Source: a virus. Taken from it: a stretch of DNA of 64,000 bases. Below, one piece after another: positions 9,601 to 19,800 of the stretch. The stretch covers positions 1-64,000 of IMG/VR virus record IMGVR_UViG_3300047564_002293, one strand, 5' to 3'. The notes beneath the pieces were generated by a model. The model ran no database searches, was not told the DNA's origin, and saw nothing but the letters and a program-made list of their open reading frames with translations. The number at the start of each line of letters is the position of its first letter. The first letter of the stretch is position 1. Both the position numbers and the translations under genes were made by a program.

Positions 9601-12600
9601 GATGGAATATGATTGTCACTTAAAATACCTGTATTGATATTGTATGCATTTTGATAGAATGATCCTTGTCTGTTATCAAGTTTATCTGCGTCTAATCCAG
9701 TTCCAGGTCCATCATTTAAATCTGTCCAGACTTTAGCCCACGAACCAAATGTCGTCACACCAGTTCCAGAACCACGAAGCCACATGTTGTTGTTGTCTGT
9801 AAATGCAAGTTGCCTTACACCACCAAAAGTAGCATCAAAACCAGAAGAACCATTTCTTAATGTGAGAACGAGGTGCTTGGTTCCACCATCATCCAAACTA
9901 TCGGAGGCATTATTTCTTGTGTCAGCAATAATACCTTCTGCAAATGCGTTAGGTGAAGGTGATGATGTTGGGTTGTTTGTGGAAGTAATGAGACGTAGTG
10001 TATTACCAGACTGACCAGAAATAGAGATGTTATATGTCCCAGCAAGACGATCAACTGATAATGTTCCTTGATTTAGGTTGCTAGCATTCAAGTAGTAAGC
10101 GCCTTGTGCGCCATCAAGCAAGTCAGCATCTAATCCACTATCAGCACCAGTCTTGAGTGTCACTGATCCGTTGCCAGCAGCACCTAGAGTAAATTGTGAC
10201 TTTTGGAATCTAGCAACACCAACAGAACCATATGGATCAGCAGAGATAGTTAGATCATCAACTCTCTTAATATCAACAGCAGCATTTGCATAGTTTTTAT
10301 TAGTTGTGGCTAATTTTGCTAGAAGAACTAATCCAGATCCAGAACCAATACCAGATGGTGCAGAAGTAACACTAAAATCAGCATTGTAATTAACGCCACC
10401 ATTTGTTACTGTCACGGTAGTTACTGCGTTACCAGAAACAATAATATTTGCTTTTAATCCAGTTCCAGTACCGCCTGATAAAGAAACATCAAAATATGAA
10501 CCATTTGTAAATCCACTACCACCATTAGCAATAACTACGCTATCAACAAAGTTTCCTAGTGTATAAGCGGCATCAATAATTAATGGAGATGCTGGACGAG
10601 TAAATTGAATAATTGTGCCAGCAGAAATATTTGCTGTTACTGGGTTATTCAGTTGAACTGTCGTAAATCCAGCAGCAGTTACAACAGAATTAACTAAAGT
10701 TCCTATTGGAATGCCAGTAACGTCATTAACAATTCCGTGACCCTTGAGAATGTTGGCATTTGTTGTGAATACAAATGTACTTGATCCAGAAGAAACAGCA
10801 TTATTTAACTTAGCAAAGTATCTTGTTTCAGTTCCCTTCAGAGATTGGAGAACAGGAGCATAAGATTGATCTCCTCTTAAGAATGTATATGAGTTTGCTT
10901 CGGACGAGTTTTGTGCCAAACGAGTTGTTGCAATAACACCAGAAGTGATCGCATCAGCTGAGATTTGGTTTGATGATAGGGATACCCAGTTACCATTTAA
11001 TTTTGAAGATGTATTGATTACACGGGAGATATCAACAATAGTTCCTGTTGGGGTATTATTTGATGTAACTGTATCAGTATCTACAATCTTAATTTGATTT
11101 ACAATATCTCCATACAATCTATTTTCAATCAAAGCTGAACCAGTGGCAGTTACACCAGCACCACCAGGACCAGTAAACACTACTGATGGTTGTGTGGTGT
11201 ATCCTTTACCACCAATATATCCGTTATTTTCTGTAATAGTTACCGATACAACCTGACCATTAGCAATCGTACAAGTCGCGGTTGCTGATACAGCACCACC
11301 TTGAGGATTACCGCCAGAAATGACTATGGTTGGTGGAACGGTGTACCCAGAACCAGGGTTGGTAATGTTAATTTTCCAAACTACACCCTGACGATATTCT
11401 GTTGCTTGAATCTGACCACCAGAACCAGAACCAGTGAAGATGTTTCCAGTGTTAAATACTAGTGCTGTATCTACAGGGAAACCAAGATACAAACTGGTTA
11501 AGTCATTATTGAGGATGTAAGATACCGATGTATCTGCCTGAATAGCAATATCACCAGCAAGTGCTCCTTCTAATGCAAGACGAGCCGCCTGATTTGCCAC
11601 TGTATAGACGTTGAAAGGTCTTAAGGCAGGGATCTGGTCAATAGAGATCTTACCGCTGTCTGTGAGTTCTACGAGCGCCCTAGGGACGGCATTCGTGGAG
11701 TATGGCTTGTTGATGTATGGTCCAAGGTTATTCGAGATGTAATCCTTAACTGCCTTTTGTGTAGGTAGTTTGGAGTCAGTTGAGAAAGCACCACCGAGAG
11801 TGTTAGAAGCATCGAAACCAGTAACAACAACGTCACCACCCTTAAGTTTGAGGAATTCAACTTCCGAGATAGTAACTGTACCTGTAAAGGTAATAGCACC
11901 AGTTCTGTTCTCAATACGAGCAAAATAACCTACCTTAAAGTCACCAAGTTCGTCAGTACCAGAGGTATATACACGACCATAGTTTTCCGAAACTTGTTCG
12001 TATGCTTCAATCTTAATACCACCATTTTCTGGCAGAGCATTATAGTTTGTGCCCGATCCAGCAAATTCCCAAGTGTGACCAGATGAGTTAACAATAGAAG
12101 GTCTATGTAGTTTAATTGTCTTGCCAACAAACTCTGTGTTTGAATTTCCAACAGGAACTCCAGTAGAGGTCTTAGTAAAATCAGCTCCCTCATTTAGAAT
12201 AATTGTTGCACTGAAGGGAGGACCAACCGTTACGTTTCTTACTGATTCAATAAAATATTCTATGTTTGTATTTGTGTTCGTGTATCCATCAATTTTGACA
12301 ACATAATGTTCGAATGGTCTTCTGCCTAAACCACTAACCGTAATTTCTGTTTTTCCTGTAACCGATGTACTAATATTGGTAATAGTTCCAATATCGAATG
12401 CATATGGATCTTTTCTATACCCACGCGCCCTTAGAGCATAGATACCAAAGTTTGTAGCAGCGTTGGTAACGGAAGCATAACCACCACTATCAGCATAAAC
12501 ACCATCAGCACAGAATAGAACGAACACGGAAACCAACTGGCAGTAACCATCGTTGACCACTCGATATCCTGTTCCACCAAATGAAACAATAGTGAACTGG

Positions 12601-15600
12601 GCAGCAACCATGGATTTACCCTGGTTTGGATAAGATGCTGCACCATTAAGTTCTAATCCCGCAAATGGTGAGTTTGGTTGAGTTACCTTGTCTCCATCGA
12701 TCTCACAACCACCACCACCTAAGAATGAAATAACAGAAGCGTTTTGAATATATGGTGATGCCTCAATTGCAGGTAAGTCGTCCCATATTGCTCTTGGGGT
12801 GATATACTTGTTATTAGCATCGTATAAAGCACCATCTGGATATGTAATCGTTGGTGAATACAAGGTGCCGTATGTTTTTGTGGTAGTTCCTGCAGCAATA
12901 GTTCCAGCAAGAATACCATCAAATAGTGTCATCTCAGTATCAATCGCGCTGAAGATGCCAGCACATTTTGAAGTTGCTGGATCTACTAGGATTGTTGCAT
13001 CTGTAAATAATGGAATTGTAGTTTCATATGTTGGAGTATATGTTGCTCCTGTTCCATTAGCACCAGTTTTCCAATTACGCATTGCTAGTTGTGCTAGCTC
13101 TTTAACTTTAGTAAATGCGTAACGAGTTGCTGCTAACTCACCTGAAGGAATTCCAGTCAGTGCAGTTCCAGTATAATACGATTCTGCTGAAGTTACGATA
13201 CCAGCATTACCACCCAAAACAAGATCTCTTCTTAATCCAGCCAATACATAACGAATGTCTCTCTTACACTTTCTTTCCTGATCTGTAGTTAATCCAAGAC
13301 CAGGGTAAAGTGCCTTGGCATATCCAAGTGCTTCGGAAGCAATAAAGTCTGCGTTTCTGGAAATTAAATATGCTGCATCTAGTTGAGTACCAGTGGCGTT
13401 ATTTGCTAATGTATCCGTGTAGACATAAGCAAGCGTAGTGATAGCAGAAGCGACATCATTACATGCTGGACTTGATGTATCTTGTACTACAGAAACATCA
13501 AAGTAACGTGCTACGCTAGAATAAACGGGAGTGTAAAGTGGATCTGCTATTTGACCATTTCCAGTTCTCCAGCGACGCATCGCAAGAATACAAAGTTGGC
13601 GTACAATCTCGACAGATCTAACAGTTTCTGCAATTTCGTTGCTAACGTATCCAATTTGAGTACCATTTACATAAGTTTTGGCAGCTTCAATAACATTATA
13701 GTTACCACCATACTCAAGATCCATGAGAATGGCATTTACTACGTGCCCAATATCTCTACGGCACTTTGCTTCGTTTGGTACACTAAATGATCTTTGAACA
13801 TAAGCACTCGCAGATAAAGCTGGAGTTGATGCTGTAGTATAGATTGTTCCAGAAGTTAAACCAAGAGTTCCAATAAGACCCAACCATTTTACTTCGAACG
13901 CAGTTGCACTTACTCTATTAGTTATAGTAAATGTCCCGTTAATATTATTGTTTAATCCATTTTTAAAAATAGATATCGTATCATCTACATAGAAACCATG
14001 ATTACCAGAAGTTGTAACTCTAAAAATTACATATCCAGCATCAGCACCTGTTCCTGATGTTGTTTGAATAGAAGAAATTGAAAAATTAGGACTAAATTCA
14101 TCTTGAATTTGTAGGTATGCTTCGTCCTTAATAAAATCAATATTATTTCTAATTAAATTACATGCATCCTGATAACGTCTTAAAACAAAATTTGGTAGTG
14201 GGAATTTGTTTGGGGAGTTTAGTAGCGATAGCGTAATGTAGTTATTTGCTGATTTTACACTAGCATTTGTTGGAACGTAGTTGACATCTGTAAATGCTGC
14301 CAGTTGTTTATAAAGAACAATACGTCTTGATCTTCCGTCAGCATCACGAATAATTTTATAAACTCTTTGCTTGCCATTTAAAGATGAAAGATCTGGATTT
14401 GATGTTGGTAGTCCAGAAATTTCAATCTCTTGATTTTCTTTGAAGTTGTGGAAATTTACTCTTCCTACTAGGGGGTTAGTATATAGAACAATACCGCCAG
14501 TTGCTGGATCTGCTTGTAACGATCCATCAACTCTGGTGATTGGTAATGTAGTGGTTACGTCGGTAATGTGATCTACAACTTCGCCTTCTGCTCTAATTGA
14601 TTCAACTTGAACTGCAATCAAGTTATATACGTTGCGAATCCAAGTTAATGTGGCAGTTCCGTTGGAAGCAGAACCAGTTGTATGTGTTGGTGAAGTTGAA
14701 TCAGAAGTACCAGCAGCAGTTACAGAATAAACATTATTACCATTGTAGATAATAGTGTTTAAAGTATATGTAGTATTTGCTTGCCAAGATCTAGCACCAT
14801 CTCCAGGATATGTAAATGTTTCGCCAGTCTGGAAAGAACCACTTATAACTCGAATATCAAGAGTTCCGCTAATAGTTCCTGATGTAAATGTTCTTGCTGT
14901 AACCAAACCAACGGCACCAGTGTTGACACCAGTTACATATTCGTTTTCAGCAATTGCTGTACCACCTGTGTTTGTTTGGAAGGTAACTCTGATTTTTGCT
15001 GGTCCAAAAATTTGATGACCGATTGGAAAACTTCTCTTGAAATCTCCACCAGAAGCTGGATCGTAATAGATTCTTTGCTTGTCATCAAATACACAAGCAT
15101 ATTTCCAAGTAGCAATAGGATCTCCATTACTATCAATCTTATCTCTGAATGTTAGACCAGAAATATAGTTCTTGTCCGCAAACTTGAACATGTGCTTGTT
15201 CGGATTGTTTGGGCGAACAATAACAATACGAAGTGAGTCGCCAACAACTGAGCAATCTGCTGGAATTGAAATTGGGTTATCTTCTACGTATTCACCTCCA
15301 GAAACAATAACAGTTTCCTTAACACCCTTTGTTTGAGAAGCAATCTGACATGCTCTCTTGATAGTTCTTACGGGAGCAGCAGCAGATCTGCCATTATTTG
15401 AATCGTTACCAATCTCAGCAGAAACATAAACACGACCACCAACGTCGTTTGTGGCAAGATTTAAAACGTATTCAGTGGTAGCAATTTTATCAGAATCATC
15501 TCCAAATGGGGGAGTAATTGAACGAGGATAACTCATATCCTCGTTATATCCTTTAAGTAGAGGACTTGATACTCTATAACCAATATGCTTGAGACTTACT

Positions 15601-16316
15601 GTACCATTTGAAACTATACCATCAGAATGAGTTGGTGGTGCGCTTCCACTTAGACCAGTATTTAATGCCTGATAAATGTTATTGCCAAAATATAAAGTAG
15701 AATTAATACTTACTGAGGTTGATGGAACCCATAGAGTGCCAGTATTATTTGCGTAAGTTTTTAAAGAAGGAGCACGAAACTTAGCATCTGGTGTTACAAA
15801 ATTGTCAATATCAAGGTTTAGAATTCTAGCAGTATCGGAAATAATAGAAGTCGAAGTACGAATAGCACCATTAACATCTAATTCATAATCTACAGTATCT
15901 AGATATGCTGTGGCAGCAGCGCCATTGCCATTACCACCAGTAATAGTTACACTCGGAGCACTAGTGTAACCTGAACCAACATTATCTACTACTATTGCTA
16001 CTACCGCTCCCGAAGAAATAATTGCAGAAGCTAAAGCTTGCGTTCCACCAGATTGTTGTGGTGGTGATAAAATTACTGATGGAGCGAGAGTATACCCAGA
16101 TCCATTAAATCCTTCATTAATTAAAATCTTTTCTATTCTTCCGCCAGTTCTGTTGATACCTACGCGAGGTAATTTGGTAGCAGAATCTATTTGTACTCGG
16201 AGAACTTCTTTTTCATCCGATCCCGATCCTGATCTTATAGTTAGATCATTACTACCAATGAGTTGTGGATCTGATCCCTTAAGTATCTGTTTATCGGCGT
16301 TGAATTCTAAACTCAT
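6669..16316 (-). CDS. Giant tail-fibre-like virion protein (3215 aa)
   Basis: The N-terminal part (1-130) holds GSGYT-type repeats. Residues about 200-245 and 507-561 are CBM5/12-like modules. Residues about 293-400 start YVSAEIGNDSNNG with APVRTIKRA, the entry to a pectin-lyase-like right-handed helix common in cyanophage structural proteins. Residues about 710-930 and 975-1095 are a duplicated helical unit with CRRDIGHV / CKRDIRYV cores. Two fibre repeats of the type DADLLDG..GAYY lie near 2065 and 2215. A fibre-shaft part follows (LYVDPTNDRVGVG) and a Gly/Asn-rich C-terminal tip (about 2900-3215), probably the receptor-binding end. Its size and repeats suggest a long host-recognition fibre. 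Confidence 0.75.
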   Translation of the reverse strand: MSLEFNADKQILKGSDPQLIGSNDLTIRSGSGSDEKEVLRVQIDSATKLPRVGINRTGGRIEKILINEGFNGSGYTLAPSVILSPPQQSGGTQALASAIISSGAVVAIVVDNVGSGYTSAPSVTITGGNGNGAAATAYLDTVDYELDVNGAIRTSTSIISDTARILNLDIDNFVTPDAKFRAPSLKTYANNTGTLWVPSTSVSINSTLYFGNNIYQALNTGLSGSAPPTHSDGIVSNGTVSLKHIGYRVSSPLLKGYNEDMSYPRSITPPFGDDSDKIATTEYVLNLATNDVGGRVYVSAEIGNDSNNGRSAAAPVRTIKRACQIASQTKGVKETVIVSGGEYVEDNPISIPADCSVVGDSLRIVIVRPNNPNKHMFKFADKNYISGLTFRDKIDSNGDPIATWKYACVFDDKQRIYYDPASGGDFKRSFPIGHQIFGPAKIRVTFQTNTGGTAIAENEYVTGVNTGAVGLVTARTFTSGTISGTLDIRVISGSFQTGETFTYPGDGARSWQANTTYTLNTIIYNGNNVYSVTAAGTSDSTSPTHTTGSASNGTATLTWIRNVYNLIAVQVESIRAEGEVVDHITDVTTTLPITRVDGSLQADPATGGIVLYTNPLVGRVNFHNFKENQEIEISGLPTSNPDLSSLNGKQRVYKIIRDADGRSRRIVLYKQLAAFTDVNYVPTNASVKSANNYITLSLLNSPNKFPLPNFVLRRYQDACNLIRNNIDFIKDEAYLQIQDEFSPNFSISSIQTTSGTGADAGYVIFRVTTSGNHGFYVDDTISIFKNGLNNNINGTFTITNRVSATAFEVKWLGLIGTLGLTSGTIYTTASTPALSASAYVQRSFSVPNEAKCRRDIGHVVNAILMDLEYGGNYNVIEAAKTYVNGTQIGYVSNEIAETVRSVEIVRQLCILAMRRWRTGNGQIADPLYTPVYSSVARYFDVSVVQDTSSPACNDVASAITTLAYVYTDTLANNATGTQLDAAYLISRNADFIASEALGYAKALYPGLGLTTDQERKCKRDIRYVLAGLRRDLVLGGNAGIVTSAESYYTGTALTGIPSGELAATRYAFTKVKELAQLAMRNWKTGANGTGATYTPTYETTIPLFTDATILVDPATSKCAGIFSAIDTEMTLFDGILAGTIAAGTTTKTYGTLYSPTITYPDGALYDANNKYITPRAIWDDLPAIEASPYIQNASVISFLGGGGCEIDGDKVTQPNSPFAGLELNGAASYPNQGKSMVAAQFTIVSFGGTGYRVVNDGYCQLVSVFVLFCADGVYADSGGYASVTNAATNFGIYALRARGYRKDPYAFDIGTITNISTSVTGKTEITVSGLGRRPFEHYVVKIDGYTNTNTNIEYFIESVRNVTVGPPFSATIILNEGADFTKTSTGVPVGNSNTEFVGKTIKLHRPSIVNSSGHTWEFAGSGTNYNALPENGGIKIEAYEQVSENYGRVYTSGTDELGDFKVGYFARIENRTGAITFTGTVTISEVEFLKLKGGDVVVTGFDASNTLGGAFSTDSKLPTQKAVKDYISNNLGPYINKPYSTNAVPRALVELTDSGKISIDQIPALRPFNVYTVANQAARLALEGALAGDIAIQADTSVSYILNNDLTSLYLGFPVDTALVFNTGNIFTGSGSGGQIQATEYRQGVVWKINITNPGSGYTVPPTIVISGGNPQGGAVSATATCTIANGQVVSVTITENNGYIGGKGYTTQPSVVFTGPGGAGVTATGSALIENRLYGDIVNQIKIVDTDTVTSNNTPTGTIVDISRVINTSSKLNGNWVSLSSNQISADAITSGVIATTRLAQNSSEANSYTFLRGDQSYAPVLQSLKGTETRYFAKLNNAVSSGSSTFVFTTNANILKGHGIVNDVTGIPIGTLVNSVVTAAGFTTVQLNNPVTANISAGTIIQFTRPASPLIIDAAYTLGNFVDSVVIANGGSGFTNGSYFDVSLSGGTGTGLKANIIVSGNAVTTVTVTNGGVNYNADFSVTSAPSGIGSGSGLVLLAKLATTNKNYANAAVDIKRVDDLTISADPYGSVGVARFQKSQFTLGAAGNGSVTLKTGADSGLDADLLDGAQGAYYLNASNLNQGTLSVDRLAGTYNISISGQSGNTLRLITSTNNPTSSPSPNAFAEGIIADTRNNASDSLDDGGTKHLVLTLRNGSSGFDATFGGVRQLAFTDNNNMWLRGSGTGVTTFGSWAKVWTDLNDGPGTGLDADKLDNRQGSFYQNAYNINTGILSDNHIPSYISQKNFNTAVNILSTTNNPYYDIYVSGYVLTTSPFLAGQNVNLYDVNSQGTGTILITNIITYNDADDVLDYTIIRGVLTTGTFTGALTIGTASNRVAFQDYTINSSGTFTAASLVSDTGTGRLKLGRKDGTASSPAIYFNSSSSAATNYNVALIASGGNATDGSGNLNIVAATSSSVTINNNAIWNAGNIVFASNNVLSAAVQRDASGNFAAGTITASLTGAASLNVLKTGDTMTGSLTISGASSNLSVGGTSTLSGNVTIAAGASLTVDTNTLYVDPTNDRVGVGLTNPGTKLEVAGAIRGGSFTIGTTNTGEAWRGRGSDRTLGTYTIQLGGSSAAGTSFEIVDRAWTKVMYQFSGEAAANTLVATSDSRIGIGRSPTAGYKLDVNGTALFSDAVTIATTTDQMLYLNATDNSWAYMGFAWSGTRRYYFGLDSGGNGQLTSDSTSYSLNINGWSAVNMNQNLQISGADSDGLRLSGTAPTITFQDSDNRSAFIHVNSNLFYILGGANNAVEPNWAQVANSRWPLTIDLTNNNATFGGNVDASSGIITSAGGMQLRTWPADTTYGALRHSTNTNNGDYLVLSRNEDTFISARSGYGVYVRAGGNGTTGIRVDSNGYVGIRTESTNSAYACQIGGALNIQGEIYKNGVLFNPLPAQSASTIGATLKSNGTNAYWEVDLATQYQSAFTITRGYTLAGYQNATSWKNVNSLTHATLTQSNLGDLLTFSDAYCAGAQSLGMVAYVFTTADSWDGTSATVSKVNMNTNANAGTTSVTSARNRATLMRRDFRFAYVYGAGDGRPDRFNLTNDTCALAPNGNPEGAVNNPAGGYGAIYGWTKKSNGYYYPWATETYVGWNSPPGTDGSNKTISARNNRGYWNTGGGYSTGANWSKRTMDTGVEVATISKPGATGEESLHTGNNNGFMCGMYNGAQNNQGGIMNYTADTFTFNSSVNRVGPGGAASAAGTEFGSVISGYTGV

Positions 16317-16365
16317 TTTGGTGCAATGCTCCGACTTTTTTAGATTTCCTTTTATTATTTAGTTA

Positions 16366-16875
16366 TTATGTCCACAAAACACTGACTACTTCAACATGAG
16401 CAACCCATTTAATTGCAGTTGTTGTGCCACCTCTGACAGCGGAATAACTGAAATTATTTACTGCTCCAATATCATATGAACTAATAGTCCATGTTTGACC
16501 AGTTGGAACGCTATCTTTAATGGTAGTTATTAATTCAGATAAAACCTGAACATCACCAGCAGCACTACATGTAACATTAGATTCTATTTTTAATGAATAA
16601 TGTCCTGTGCCTGGAGCATCAACAGCTACAATATGAGCGGTAATAAAATTTATTGAACTACTTGGAAGTGTAATATAAGTTGATCCACTATTTAAAGATA
16701 AAATAGAACTATTAGTTCCTTTTAATATATAATCTTTTTTATTTACATCATTAAAATTAGAATTTTTAATTTCTAATGAATTTACATTCAAAACATCTTT
16801 GGTGCTATTAATTATTGTGGTTTCATCAACCGCAAATCCGCCAACAGAATTAAAAGTTTGTTTAGTTACTGCCAT
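16366..16875 (-). CDS. Small virion protein, fibre-like
   Basis: A 169-residue beta-rich protein between two giant fibre genes. It starts MAVTKQTFNSVGGFAVDET and ends in an aliphatic strand WVAHVEVVSVLW. No cysteine pair or enzyme motif is visible. The gene starts 7 bases after the stop of the 1333-residue protein, so it belongs to the same transcript. It is probably a structural component of the baseplate or fibre; no more specific assignment is supported. Confidence 0.65.
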   Translation of the reverse strand: MAVTKQTFNSVGGFAVDETTIINSTKDVLNVNSLEIKNSNFNDVNKKDYILKGTNSSILSLNSGSTYITLPSSSINFITAHIVAVDAPGTGHYSLKIESNVTCSAAGDVQVLSELITTIKDSVPTGQTWTISSYDIGAVNNFSYSAVRGGTTTAIKWVAHVEVVSVLWT

Positions 16876-16881
16876 GACTTT

Positions 16882-19800
16882 TTATTTTTTAAAACTAGTT
16901 TTTATTACGGTTATTTCAACAACTTCGCCATTGGGTAATAAACTATTCAAACTCGTGGTCATCCTAACGTTTCCAGAACCATCGAAATCGAATGTATTAT
17001 TTATTTGATCTTGTCCTGTAATAATATTGCCATATTCTGTGTGGAAAATATCACTATTTTTAGATGTGATGTTATATTCTATAATTTCTCTGTTGTCGGT
17101 AGTTGTGTTGTTAGCAATTACAATAATTTTTATTCCAGATTCGATAGTGGGATTGTATAGTGTAGTTAATCCAGAATTTGTTGCGCCTCTAGTTAAAACA
17201 AGCTCAGATGTTGAAATTTTAACATCATCTAATTCAAAGGTTTTTAATTCATTATCTAAAACTTTGATGTAACTACTACTATTTGTTGAATATAATTTAT
17301 TTACTAAAATATCACCAGTATTTGTAAATCTGATCAAAGTATCATTTGTTAATCCAGATGATAGAGAAATATCTAAATTTGTTCTGGTTGTTAAAAATTT
17401 GGTAGTTGTAGTTCCTGTGGTATCTAAAGTTGCCGCTAAATTATTAAAAGTTACCGTACTTACATCTAAATCTAAATTATTATTTGTTGATGTTATGGTA
17501 TCAATTGTTTTGAAATTTAATGCAGTCGTAGTTAATTCTAACGTGTTTGATCCGTTATTATAAAAATATAAAATATTTTCATTAGCACCTGGCGCAGATT
17601 CTGGAATAATGTAGGTATTACCATCTACGTCTCTAACTCCCCCCAAACTAGTCCAATTAGTCCCGTTATATCCTTCAAATTGAGTAAATGAAGTGCTATA
17701 TCTTATTGAACCAGTAGATGGGCTTCCTCTTTCTAGAGTAGTGCCAGATGGAAGAACTAAAGATGTGGTTGAATTTATCGATACTTTTTTGCCAGCAAAT
17801 GGTGAAATATTGATATCATCATCCACTGAAGAAATAGTATTTGATGCAATCTTTAATTTATCGCTATAATAAGTATCAACATTAAAATTTATTCTGGTTG
17901 AATTGGCAAAAGTTATTGGACCATAAATTTTTCTAATCCATAATAATGTTACTCCGCCATTTGTAGCCGTTCCAGAAGTGTGTGATGGACTGCTATTGCC
18001 AGAAGTTCCTGCAACCGTAACTTCGTATACATTTTCTCCATAATAAACAAGATCATTCAGAGCGTATGGGGTAGTGATTTGCCATAAAAGAACACCACTT
18101 AAATTAGAAGAAGTGATAGTATTTACATTTTGGAAATTAAATTCTAATGGAGATAATTGTAGAGAATTATTTCCTCCATTATAAAAATAAAATGTATCAT
18201 CATTTGCTCCAGGAGTTTTTTCTGGAATAATATAAGTATTTCCATCAATATCTCTAACTCCTCCTAAAGAAGCCCACGCTAAACTGGAAGCATTATATCC
18301 TTCATATTGTCCGACAGAAGTATTGAATCTGATTGAACCAGAAACAGCATCTAAAGGTCTTTGTAGAGTGGTTCCAGCAGGAACTTTAAATGAAGATGTA
18401 GCATTAACAAATACAGATTTGTTAGAATCTGGTTGGATAGTTATTCCAACACCATTTCCAGTTAATGGTACATCTACAATTTCTTCAATTAATGTGTTGC
18501 TTAATTTTAATTTTTGATTGATAGAAATATAATTATTAGATGTAGCTGGTAAATTAATATTTCCTTTTATATCTAAATTTGCATTATTCAAATCTAACGT
18601 GAAAATATCATCTGTTCCATTATTGACATTCAATACCTTACCAGATCCACCAGTAATATTTAAATTGGTAATTGGATTAAACGTTATTCCTCCCGATACC
18701 GATGCTATGGTATTTGAAGAAATTGAGATATTTCCTATTGTAGCATTACTAGAAACACCTAATGATTGTAACTGCGAAGAATTTGCTGACAGAGTACTTA
18801 AAGATGCTGATCCGTCTAGAGATAGTGAAATTTTATCTTCGGGCGAAACTGCAGTAATGGAAATGTTGGATAATGTTAATGTGGGTGGAGTACCTGATAC
18901 AACATTAATAACATTTCCTTCGTTGGCGTGAGATGCCCCCTGAACAGCACAATAATAGTATAATGTTGATAGTGTATCTTGAGTAACACTAATTGTTATC
19001 GTTTTATTTAATGTATCGGTTGTTACTCCTGGTGTGTATACCACACCAGTTCCAATTCCCCTTCCGCCATCAGAAACGGTATTAAACTGGAATAAATGGG
19101 ATACATTACTTCCATCACTATAATCAAAAATATACGTGTATCCAATATATAAAGTCAACACTGGTGCTTCTACATAACCCAGTCCATCATTTAAATCCAA
19201 CCAATACTTATAAGATCCAGGTAATCCTAAACATTTTACCTTATATCTAAATGGTATTTTTGGAATTAAAACATCACCTAATTGATATCCAACACCACTA
19301 GATCTAACGTCTACTGACGAAACATTACCTACATTAGATAATGTATATGCAAATCCAGAACCACTTCCAGATGATGCTGTGTTTATTGTGTAAACAAAAC
19401 CAGATCCAGTTCCACCAACATTAGATCTAGCAATACTTAAAGTGTCAGTTGCTTTATAATTAAATCCAACATTAGTTATTGTAAATGATGATACAACATT
19501 ACTTGTTATTACTACGCTTGCTTTTGCTCCATAACCATATCTTCCGCTTGTTCCAGTAGTAATTGTTATATTTGCTCCCATTCCAGGATGAGCTTCACAA
19601 TCATATCTTAATGTTGTTCCTGTTGTTGCAGTTGGTAAAATAACAAGATCTACAAATGATCCAGCGGTTCCAGGAGTTCCATTAGTGAAATAAAATACTC
19701 CAGCAGGAAGAAGACCACCAGTATTACTTCTAATTATAAATGGGTGGGTGTCATTTGAAACACTGGAGGTGTCAAATCTATATGTATTGCCTCTAATTAA

